Source: Opitutia bacterium (GTDB taxonomy: Bacteria; Verrucomicrobiota; Verrucomicrobiia; Opitutales; Opitutaceae). Taken from it: DNA of 64,000 nucleotides. The notes beneath the pieces were generated by a model, which saw only the letters and a list, made by a program, of their open reading frames with translations, ran no database searches and was not told the origin of the DNA. The stretch covers positions 1 to 64,000 of the forward strand of contig CANGHW010000002.1 of NCBI GenBank assembly GCA_947453695.1. Reading direction: 5' to 3'. This document shows, one piece after another, positions 8,696 to 15,480 of this stretch; the first letter of the stretch is position 1, and every line of letters starts with the position of its first letter. The position numbers and the translations under genes are program-made.

Positions 8696-9994
8696 TTACT
8701 TAGCCATCGCCCCGTAAACCGTATCGGCGAAATGTTCGAAGAGCCCGTCTTCGTTGTAGGGTTGGTGCTGCACGAGCAGCAGCGCGATCATCCGCTCCCG
8801 CGGATCAACCGTGAAGTAGGTCGTTGCGTAGCCTTGCCAGCCGTATTGACCCGGCGAGCCGAGGGAGTTGGCGGCATACGCGCCATCGATGCGGACACTC
8901 ACACCGAAGCCGAAACCGGGCGGCGTCCACGGATCGTTGGCTGGAGGCAGATGCGTGACGTGGTTGGCCGACATCAGCTCGACCGATTTGCGGCTCAACA
9001 CGCGAACACCCTCAAGTTCGCCCCCGTTAAGCAGCATCTGCGCAAAGCGCGTGTAGTCGCGCAGCGTGGAAAACAGGCCGCTGCCACCCTCATCAAACGC
9101 CCGGGCGCGCAGACTCCCGTCCGCGGCGATGAGCCGTTGCATCGGCAAGTCCGTCTCAAATCCGCCCGCTGCCGCCCGGCGGTAGGTCTTGGCGATCCGG
9201 GGAATCGCCGCCGCCGGCACGCTGAACCCGGTCTCGGTCATCCCGAGCGGGGCAAAAATCCGCGCCTGCATTACACTGCCAGTCGTCTGCCCCGTGATTT
9301 TTTCGATCACAGCCGCCAAGAGGTCCAGGTTGACGCCGTAGGTCCAGCGTGCGCCCGGTTGGTGCGCCAGCGGCACCTTCGCCACCTTCGCCACAAAATC
9401 ACCCAGCGAGGCGGCCTCCCCGACCTTGGCCCGCGTCCAAAACGTCTTCAACGGCTCGATGGCGAAAATATCGTAGCCGTAACCCGAGGTGTGCGTGAGC
9501 AGATGGCGGATCGTGATCGGCCGTTCCGCCGCGGCGAATTGCGGCGCATCCGCGGTGCCGCCCACCAACACCTGCGGCTGGGCGAGCGCCGGCAAATAGC
9601 GGCTGACCGGATCGTCGAGCCTGAGCCTTCCTTCCTCCATCAACGTGAGCGCCGTGACGACCGTCACCGGCTTCGTCATCGAAAAAATCCGGAAGATCGT
9701 GTCCTCGGTCATCGGTCGTTTCGCTTCCAAGTCCCGCAGGCCCGTCGCGCCGTGGGCGGCGATCTTGCCCTCACGCGCGATCAGCCACACCGCGCCCGCG
9801 TAGTGCTTCGCCTCGATCTCGGCGCGGAGGAATTTTTCGGTTTTCGCGAGTCCGCCCGGCGCAAAGCCGAGCTCCACGGGTGCACCGGTGGGGAGGGCGA
9901 ACACCGGCTCGCCCGCGGTCAGCCATGCTGCACCTGCCAGCCCCGCCCAAAGTGCAATCACCCGGGCCAGGGAAGAGTTGGTTCTGATCATCAT
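8696..9994 (-). CDS. Secreted class C beta-lactamase-like serine hydrolase
   Basis: From ATG 9994 the product has 432 residues and begins with a signal peptide ending near AGEPVFA. The catalytic SxxK is SMTK (Ser105, Lys108) and the YxN motif is in WTYGVNLDLLAAV. The overall layout (RPMTEDTIFRIFSMTKPV, then LTHTSGYGYD) matches the beta-lactamase/EstB/penicillin-binding family PF00144. Members hydrolyse esters, beta-lactams or D-amino acid peptides, so the substrate cannot be told from sequence. A second ATG at 9991 is equivalent; an upstream TTG at 10030 would break the signal peptide. It is transcribed away from the SLOG-like gene. Confidence 0.88.
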   Translation of the reverse strand: MMIRTNSSLARVIALWAGLAGAAWLTAGEPVFALPTGAPVELGFAPGGLAKTEKFLRAEIEAKHYAGAVWLIAREGKIAAHGATGLRDLEAKRPMTEDTIFRIFSMTKPVTVVTALTLMEEGRLRLDDPVSRYLPALAQPQVLVGGTADAPQFAAAERPITIRHLLTHTSGYGYDIFAIEPLKTFWTRAKVGEAASLGDFVAKVAKVPLAHQPGARWTYGVNLDLLAAVIEKITGQTTGSVMQARIFAPLGMTETGFSVPAAAIPRIAKTYRRAAAGGFETDLPMQRLIAADGSLRARAFDEGGSGLFSTLRDYTRFAQMLLNGGELEGVRVLSRKSVELMSANHVTHLPPANDPWTPPGFGFGVSVRIDGAYAANSLGSPGQYGWQGYATTYFTVDPRERMIALLLVQHQPYNEDGLFEHFADTVYGAMAK

Positions 9995-10141
9995 AAAATC
10001 GATGGGCCGCAAGCGAACGCCCCGCCCCAAATGTCCGCGGCAGAACCGGACACAACTTGCAGAAGTTCAAGCAAAACGACGTCCGACATAGCTGGCAGAC
10101 CTGCGCCTGTTGCACGCAGAGTGCCAAGCCGGCTGGTCTCC

Positions 10142-10184
10142 GCTAGCCAAATGCCGGACCTCGGTCCGGTTCTCGTGGCTTAGC
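10142..10184. other. Two-tier stem-loop in the divergent intergenic region
   Basis: A perfect inner hairpin CCGGACC-TC-GGTCCGG (10154-10169) is flanked by an outer stem GCTAGCCA / TGGCTTAGC with one bulged T. It lies about 45-60 bases upstream of the SLOG-like gene start. It may be a structured 5' leader or an operator. There is no T-run on either side, so it does not look like an intrinsic terminator. Confidence 0.4.
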
Positions 10185-10228
10185 CGTTGACGCCCACCGT
10201 CCACGTGCGTGCGATGGATTCCTGCCGC

Positions 10229-11710
10229 ATGAGCGAGTCCTCCAAGCTGCCGCTGTTTCACGTTGTCGGATTCTCCGGCCACCGGTCCGTGGAAAACCCG
10301 GAGGGTGTCGCGCGGGCCATCAGCACGGCGCTCGAGGCGCTGCGGGCGGAGGCCTCCGGCGAGTGGCTCGCCCTCTCCTCGGTAGCCGATGGCAGCGACC
10401 AGGTGTTTGTCACCCAGGCCCGGAAACTCGGCCTCTCCTGGCACGCGATTTTGCCGCTCCCCAAGGCCGAATTTGCCAAGGATTTCTCCGCGGCCGACTG
10501 GTCAGCCGTCGAAGACCTGCTGACGCGGGCCGAACACGTCCGGGTGATCTCGGAATACGGCACCCGCGAAGATGCCTACCTCGACTGCGGCATGGAAACC
10601 GTCAACGGCTCCGACGTGCTCCTCGCCGTCTGGGACGGCCAACCCGCCCGCGGCAAGGGCGGCACGGCGGATGTGGTGCACTACGCGAAGTCGCTCGGCA
10701 AAGCGGTGATCGTGATCGACGCGCACACGCTCGAAATCCGCCGGGAGAATTTCTCGAAGTTCGAGCGCACCGACAAAGTCCTCACCAACCTCAACCGGCT
10801 CCCGGCGAAATCCGCCGGCTGGGGCGAGAACCCGTTCAAAGCGCCCGGCCACATCTTCGCCTTTCAGCAAAAGTGCGATTTCGCCGCCAGCCACGGCGCC
10901 CCCCAGTTTCGCCGGCTCATCGTGCTCACGGTGGTGCTGCACGTCGTCGCCACCCTCATCGCCTCCGCGGCGCTGGCCTTTAACCTCCACGCCCTCGCCA
11001 TCCCGTGGATCAAGCTCCTCTGCCTCGCCGGCGCCCTCGGCGTCGCCCTCGTGCTGCGGCATCACCATCATTCCCACCACAGCTGGGTGCGCTGCCGTCT
11101 TGCGGCCGAATTTTGCCGCTCAGCCCTCGCCACTTGGGGCCTCCCCCGCGCGGCCCCGCTCTTCGAGGATCTCGATCTACTTGGGGTGCGCGGCCTCACG
11201 CGCTCGCTGCATATTCTGCACAGCCGCTCCGCTGCGGCGCAGCCCGTGCCGATGGACGAATTCAAACGCATCTACCTCGAGAAGCGCATCGACGACCAAC
11301 TCGCCTACTACCGCCGGCAGGAGGCGCGTGCCCTGCCCCTCTTCGGCCGGTTGAAAATGGGCTTCTGGATCGCGACCCTCCTCGCGATGGCCTGCACCCT
11401 CGCCTACGCCATTTGCCACACGGGCCACGTCGCGGTCTCCCCCGCCATCGAAAACGCCGTGTTCTACTTCCTGCCGATCTCTCTCCCGGTCATCGCCGCG
11501 TCGTTCATCTCCCTCATCTCGATCAACGACCTGCAGCGGCGCGTCGCCCGCTTCCGCGAAATGCAGCTCATGCTCGAAGACAGCCGCAAGCGCGTCACCT
11601 TCTGCCAGACGTGGAACAGCCTCGAGCGCATCGTGCTGAAAACCGAGCGTGGCCTCCTGCAGGAGGTCCTCGAGTGGCACTCGATCACGAGCTTCGCCGA
11701 GTCGCATTAA
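10229..11710 (+). CDS. SLOG-like nucleotide-sensor domain fused to four membrane segments
   Basis: The 493-residue product (MSESSKLPLF) has an N-terminal Rossmann-like domain (aa 1-165) with GFSGHR, ADGSDQVFVTQARKLGL, NGSDVLLAVWDGQPARGKGG and a final KAVIVID strand, the pattern of the SLOG/LOG (YspA/DprA-like) superfamily. Two membrane helices (about 220-280) precede a His-rich loop RHHHHSHH and a cytoplasmic region; two more helices follow (about 370-445). SLOG domains bind nucleotide-derived ligands, and SLOG-membrane fusions are described in nucleotide-centred conflict systems. A role as a membrane effector gated by a nucleotide signal is inferred. No cyclase or TIR partner is adjacent. 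Alternative starts are ATG 10214 and TTG 10187. Confidence 0.75.
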   Translation: MSESSKLPLFHVVGFSGHRSVENPEGVARAISTALEALRAEASGEWLALSSVADGSDQVFVTQARKLGLSWHAILPLPKAEFAKDFSAADWSAVEDLLTRAEHVRVISEYGTREDAYLDCGMETVNGSDVLLAVWDGQPARGKGGTADVVHYAKSLGKAVIVIDAHTLEIRRENFSKFERTDKVLTNLNRLPAKSAGWGENPFKAPGHIFAFQQKCDFAASHGAPQFRRLIVLTVVLHVVATLIASAALAFNLHALAIPWIKLLCLAGALGVALVLRHHHHSHHSWVRCRLAAEFCRSALATWGLPRAAPLFEDLDLLGVRGLTRSLHILHSRSAAAQPVPMDEFKRIYLEKRIDDQLAYYRRQEARALPLFGRLKMGFWIATLLAMACTLAYAICHTGHVAVSPAIENAVFYFLPISLPVIAASFISLISINDLQRRVARFREMQLMLEDSRKRVTFCQTWNSLERIVLKTERGLLQEVLEWHSITSFAESH

Positions 11711-11739
11711 TCCGCGGCGACGGCCTCGCCAAAACAGGA

Positions 11740-11781
11740 AACCGGGATGAAGGAACGACTCCTCCACCCCGGTTGGATTTT
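11740..11781 (+). terminator. Probable intrinsic terminator after the SLOG-like gene
   Basis: AACCGGG (11740-11746) pairs with CCCGGTT (11768-11774), with a second inner stem AGGA/TCCT. GGATTTTC with a TTTT run follows. It begins about 30 bases after the stop codon. A further perfect hairpin, GCTGCGGCG-TCA-CGCCGCAGC, follows at 11793-11813 and may add to termination. Confidence 0.45.
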
Positions 11782-11788
11782 CTGTCGG

Positions 11789-12031
11789 TCAAGCTGCGGC
11801 GTCACGCCGCAGCATCAGCGGCACACGTCGACGAAGCGCTCCGAGGAAACGCTCCGTGGCTTGCGCCCACTGCCTGGACTTGGCCTTCACTGGCACGGCG
11901 GCAATGACGGCGCCCGTGAGATCGTCGTTTGCGGTGGCGCGGAAATTTCTGATTTCATACGCAGTCACAAACGACACTCCGGACACCATGCCGGGATGAA
12001 CCACCTGAAGGTATCGTGGATGTTGTTTCAT
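11789..12031 (-). CDS. Hypothetical 80-residue protein (doubtful)
   Basis: The ATG-initiated frame MKQHPRYLQVV to MLRRDAAA has 80 residues, no recognisable domain and a basic C-terminal part (ATERFLGALRRRVPLMLRR). It fills an otherwise empty 445-bp gap between the SLOG-like gene and the pRiA4b ORF-3-like gene. Against it: the C-terminal codons coincide with a perfect 9-bp hairpin (11793-11813), and its start codon is abutted by a 51-bp compound inverted repeat rather than a ribosome binding site. It may not be a gene. Confidence 0.3.
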   Translation of the reverse strand: MKQHPRYLQVVHPGMVSGVSFVTAYEIRNFRATANDDLTGAVIAAVPVKAKSRQWAQATERFLGALRRRVPLMLRRDAAA

Positions 12032-12081
12032 GATCAGATGGAGGCATCCGGCGAATGTCGCCGAGGCCTCCCGACTGATCA
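12031..12081. repeat. 51-bp three-tier inverted repeat
   Basis: TGATCAG (12031-12037) pairs with CTGATCA (12075-12081), GGAGGC (12040-12045) with GCCTCC (12066-12071), and CGGCG (12049-12053) with CGCCG (12059-12063). Small bulges separate the tiers, giving 18 paired positions in 51 bases. It lies 75 bases past the stop of the pRiA4b ORF-3-like gene and directly before the doubtful ORF start. No T-run follows on either strand. It could be a Rho-independent-like 3' stabiliser, a protein-binding palindrome or a REP-type element. Confidence 0.6.
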
Positions 12082-12155
12082 GAAAACAAGCAAAGAACGC
12101 CCCACCATGAGCAGGCGGCGCGCCACGCGTCGACCCACCCCGGGAAACGTTTGGG

Positions 12156-12755
12156 TTACTTCCCCAGTTTTTTTAGCGCCTTGTTGATCTTCTCGAGATC
12201 GCAGCGCTGCGGATCGTAGTCTGGTCCCAGCCACTCGATCCACTCTCGACCGAGTTCGGTATGCGGCTCCTTGATGCACTCCAACATGTCGTGAAACGCC
12301 TCGATCCCGCCGCAATCCTCCGGCGGACCAGCACGCTCGCCGCCAATGCAAAACGGATAAGTCAGCCCTTTTTCGATTATCCCGGCCCGTTCTACGATAA
12401 GACCAATCTGCCAGCCTTCACCGAAGTGATAGCCGTAGGTAAACTGGCTGCCCTCCTCGAGCCCAAGATCGGCCAACGTGACATCACGATCATCCTCGAT
12501 GGTGATTTCGTCCCGCTTGAGCGGATTGCCGAAACGCCGGTCGTCGATGTTAAAGGCGTGCGTCTGGTAATCGAACCAATCGAACCCTACCTGCAGCGTG
12601 TCGTGCAGGCGCGAGAGCCACATCGATTCGCGCACGAGAAAGCGCCGCCAGATCAACGGCCGGCACGCAATCACGCTCATCTTCAGCGCCAGGATGCGCT
12701 CCGCCGGCTTTTTCTTTTTGGCGGCCGAGCCTTTGCCTTCGTGGAGACCGATCAT
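12156..12755 (-). CDS. Plasmid pRiA4b ORF-3-like family protein
   Basis: The 199-residue product starts at ATG 12755. After a Lys-rich leader it matches the pRiA4b ORF-3 family (PF07929): ILALKMSVIACRPLIWRRF, the HDTLQVGFDWFDYQTHAF helix-strand, then DLGLEEGSQFTYGYHFGEGW and the C-terminal PEDCGG followed by WLGPDYDPQRCDLEKIN. The family is widespread on plasmids and chromosomes and its biochemical role is not established. It has no operon partner here; the TonB receptor gene ends about 90 bases upstream on the same strand, so weak read-through coupling is possible. A compound hairpin lies downstream. Confidence 0.85.
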   Translation of the reverse strand: MIGLHEGKGSAAKKKKPAERILALKMSVIACRPLIWRRFLVRESMWLSRLHDTLQVGFDWFDYQTHAFNIDDRRFGNPLKRDEITIEDDRDVTLADLGLEEGSQFTYGYHFGEGWQIGLIVERAGIIEKGLTYPFCIGGERAGPPEDCGGIEAFHDMLECIKEPHTELGREWIEWLGPDYDPQRCDLEKINKALKKLGK

Positions 12756-12845
12756 GGGCTCAATGTGCGGCCTGCCGCCGGGCGCTCAACGCTTAACGTC
12801 GAGCACCGGCGCAGGCTGGCTCGGCATAACCGAGCGGAACGCTAC

Positions 12846-15002
12846 TCAAAAACGATAGGCGGCGCTGACTCCGACCTGGCGCGGATCAGCCCGGTCCTCG
12901 TAGCGGGTCTCGATATAATTCGGGTCCTCGTTGCCGAAGAAAAACACGCGCTTCTCGTAACGCTGGTTGAAGACATTCCGGCCCCAGACCGTGAAGGTCC
13001 ACTGCTGCCACGTGTAGCCGAGGCTGGCGTTGACCACGCGGAAAGCGCGACGGGCTTCATTTTGGTTATTGGAGTCGAATTGCGTGGCGCGGGCGATCAG
13101 GTCGGCGTTGGCGAAGAAGCCGTCGGCATGGCGATAACGCGCACCGAGCGTGTAGCCATAGCGGGGCGTGTTCGCGAGGCGACGACCGCCCCCGGTATTG
13201 CCGTTGGTAAGCGTGAAGCGATTCAACTCCGATTCCATCTGGGAGAGCGTCGCGTGCAGGGACACTTCCGGCGTGAGCGTGTAGTTCGCCGACGCTTCGA
13301 GACCCGAGACGTGCGCCTCGCGTCCGTTGGCCGTGAAGAAACGGTAGTTACCGCCGAAGCCGGCCGAGTCGCGCACCTGGGTGTCGCGGCGTGCGAGGTA
13401 GAACGCGGTGAACTCGCCGGTCAGGCGGCGCTCCAGCCAATTACCCCGGAGGCCAACCTCGTAATTCCACAGCGTCTCGGTGCCGTAAGTGAGCGGATCG
13501 GCGGGCGGGCTGATGCGCGCATCAATATTGATGCCACCAGCCTTGTAGCCGCGCGTGACGGAAGCAAAGGCGACTTCGTGGTCGCTGAGATCGTGCTCGA
13601 GCGTGAGCTTGCCGCCCAAGAGATCATCATCGAAGAGCGGGTGAAACGTGACCTCCGGGTCGAAGGCCTTGCGTGCGGTGCGATAGCGAGTTTTGACACC
13701 GCGACCGTCGAGATCGACGCGCTCCGTGCGCAGACCGAGTGTGAGCCGGATATGCGCGTCGAGATCGTGGGCGACCTGGCCGAAGAGCGCGACGTTCTCT
13801 CCCTGGTAGCGCGTGCGCAGGCCGCGAATGTTATCCGGATCGCTATCCGTGTAGGCGCCGGTCTCGTGCGTGTCAGAAAAATATCCCCCCACCGTCCAAC
13901 GATCGATCACGCCGAGCGCGCCGCGCGTGGCCGTGGAATCGAGCCGGAGCTCCTGGTTGAAGACGCGCCGGTCGCGGCCCAGATCGCTGAAGCCTTGGTA
14001 GGACGCCGCCGTCCAATCGTCATCATAACTGTAGCGGGATTTCGTCCAACTGCAGCTCGTGACACTCGTCAGACGCGCCCCGGCGAGGCCGGTGAAAGTG
14101 CCGCGCAAGCTGGCCGCTTTCGAACGCTGATTGTCCACCCCGGGCTGGTCGCTGTAAGTCATGCGACCATTGTTATTCAGCGCGAATTCGTCGAAACCGT
14201 TGTGTTGGTCGCTGTAAAGCAGCGCGGCGTCCCAACGCCACAGCGGCGAGAGGTTCGCGGTAAAACGGAGGCGCGCCGAGAATTCATCGCGGGCGTTCGT
14301 GTCGCGCTTGAGCGTCACATTGCGGCGAAATCCGTCGCTGTTGTGCTGGTGGATCGCGAGACGCCCCATCAGTTGGTCGGATTTGCCCGAGAGGAGCGGG
14401 CCTCCGACCGCGAATCCCCCTTCGCGCAACGCGTCCTCGCCGAAGCTCGTCTCAACGCGTCCGGTCCAGAACGGCGTGGGCGCATTCGTGACGAGGCGCA
14501 CGACACCGCCGGCGGCATTGGCTCCGAAGGCTCCGGCCTGCGGTCCGCGCAGCACCTCGACCTGGCTCACGTCAAACGCACTGCCCAGCGTGCCGAGCCC
14601 CGTGAAGTCCAAGTCGTCGACGAGAAAGCGCACCGTCGAATCGGGCGTCTCGCCTTCGTATTGGGAGTTTTCACCGATTCCGCGAATCTGGAGATAGCGC
14701 GGACGCGACGTGCCACCCGTCCAGGTAAGGTTAGGGATCTGATCGGCGAGATCGCCGAAGTGGCGGACAGAGCCAGCGCGGAGGGCGGCTTCGTCATAGA
14801 CCGTCACGCTGGCCGGGATGCGCTCGAGTGGAGCTTCCCAGAGATCGGCCGTCACGCGGAGCGGCGCGAGCTTGACCGGTGGAGTGCCCGCGGCGGAGGC
14901 CGGGGGCATCGTGGACGGCACCGGCGCGGTTTGCGCAGGCGCGGACTGAAACGCGGCGAGGGCCGCGGCGAGGAGGAGGAGGATTCGTGTCGGGTTTTGC
15001 AT
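12846..15002 (-). CDS. TPP-riboswitch-controlled TonB-dependent outer membrane receptor
   Basis: From ATG 15002 the 718-residue product has a signal peptide (MQNPTRILLLLAAALAAFQS, cleavage near APAQT), a plug domain (about aa 55-165: IPASVTVYDEAAL, RGIGENSQYEGE, VEVLRGPQAGAFGANAAGGV) and a long beta-barrel ending in the aromatic GVSAAYRF. A THI-box riboswitch lies in its 5' leader, so by the known behaviour of that element expression should fall when thiamine pyrophosphate is plentiful. This points to TonB-driven uptake of thiamine or a precursor; substrate specificity is inferred from regulation, not from the barrel sequence. An upstream GTG (15146) would place the start inside the aptamer and was rejected. 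No inner-membrane thiamine transporter is adjacent. Confidence 0.92.
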   Translation of the reverse strand: MQNPTRILLLLAAALAAFQSAPAQTAPVPSTMPPASAAGTPPVKLAPLRVTADLWEAPLERIPASVTVYDEAALRAGSVRHFGDLADQIPNLTWTGGTSRPRYLQIRGIGENSQYEGETPDSTVRFLVDDLDFTGLGTLGSAFDVSQVEVLRGPQAGAFGANAAGGVVRLVTNAPTPFWTGRVETSFGEDALREGGFAVGGPLLSGKSDQLMGRLAIHQHNSDGFRRNVTLKRDTNARDEFSARLRFTANLSPLWRWDAALLYSDQHNGFDEFALNNNGRMTYSDQPGVDNQRSKAASLRGTFTGLAGARLTSVTSCSWTKSRYSYDDDWTAASYQGFSDLGRDRRVFNQELRLDSTATRGALGVIDRWTVGGYFSDTHETGAYTDSDPDNIRGLRTRYQGENVALFGQVAHDLDAHIRLTLGLRTERVDLDGRGVKTRYRTARKAFDPEVTFHPLFDDDLLGGKLTLEHDLSDHEVAFASVTRGYKAGGINIDARISPPADPLTYGTETLWNYEVGLRGNWLERRLTGEFTAFYLARRDTQVRDSAGFGGNYRFFTANGREAHVSGLEASANYTLTPEVSLHATLSQMESELNRFTLTNGNTGGGRRLANTPRYGYTLGARYRHADGFFANADLIARATQFDSNNQNEARRAFRVVNASLGYTWQQWTFTVWGRNVFNQRYEKRVFFFGNEDPNYIETRYEDRADPRQVGVSAAYRF

Positions 15003-15083
15003 TTGTGTGAAATGCCCGACCCAAATCGGACTCCCGAGAGAAGGGGCGCCAGACGAGCACCCGAAATAGGCGCTCATCGCGGC

Positions 15084-15184
15084 GCCTGCTGTTTCCTTCG
15101 TCGGCATGATCCGTTCAGGTTCGAAGGGTCGAGCGGTCGAGCGCACCGCAATCTCAGTCCTCCGCGGAGGACACCCCTACAGGC
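15084..15184 (-). promoter_or_regulatory. Thiamine pyrophosphate (THI-box) riboswitch
   Basis: Read on the minus strand, the segment has the conserved blocks of the TPP aptamer in order: GGGGTG, CTGAGAT, ACCCTTCGAACCTGA, GGATCATGCCG and GAAGGAAACAG. Helix P1 is formed by GCCTGT (from 15184) with ACAGCAGGC near 15084-15094. The aptamer ends about 82 bases before the TonB receptor ATG. The leader between them can form GAGCGCC/GGGTGCTC but has no T-run, so control of translation or Rho-dependent termination is more likely than an intrinsic terminator. Confidence 0.9.
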
Positions 15185-15308
15185 ACGCGCACCAAACGAA
15201 CCACGCCACCGCGGAGCAAGCGCAATATGTGTCGCGAACGAGGCCGGGGCGCCAACTGACTACCCTGCCCGGCGCTTGGGACGAAAGAAGTCACGCTAAG
15301 CCCGGCTA

Positions 15309-15368
15309 CCGGTTACAGTAATTTGAGACTTTAATTACCAAGCCGCGTGGTAACCGGCCGAACTATAG
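15309..15368 (+). promoter_or_regulatory. Inverted repeat and possible -10 upstream of the CotH gene
   Basis: CCGGTTAC (15309-15316) and GTAACCGG (15350-15357) form an 8-bp inverted repeat, followed by CTATAGAC, a possible -10 element near 15362-15369. If that -10 is real, transcription begins near 15376 and the signal-peptide start at 15481 has a leader of about 105 bases. No good -35 was found. Confidence 0.3.
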
Positions 15369-15480
15369 ACGTCTCATGCGACGTATGAATCAGTCCACCC
15401 GCACTCCAAACCACCCGGCGACGGGCACCCCTACGGGCGCCTCCGTTCTGCCTGAGGACGGTCTACTGCGTCGTAAGCTG

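Noticed and set aside
7874-10183. 769-codon plus-strand frame across the histidine kinase and beta-lactamase-like genes
   Set aside because: It spans two real minus-strand genes and the gap between them, with biased composition and no domains.
12261-15299. 1012-codon plus-strand frame antisense to the TonB receptor
   Set aside because: The Arg-rich sequence is the expected antisense shadow of GC-rich codons; the minus-strand receptor has signal peptide, plug and barrel features.
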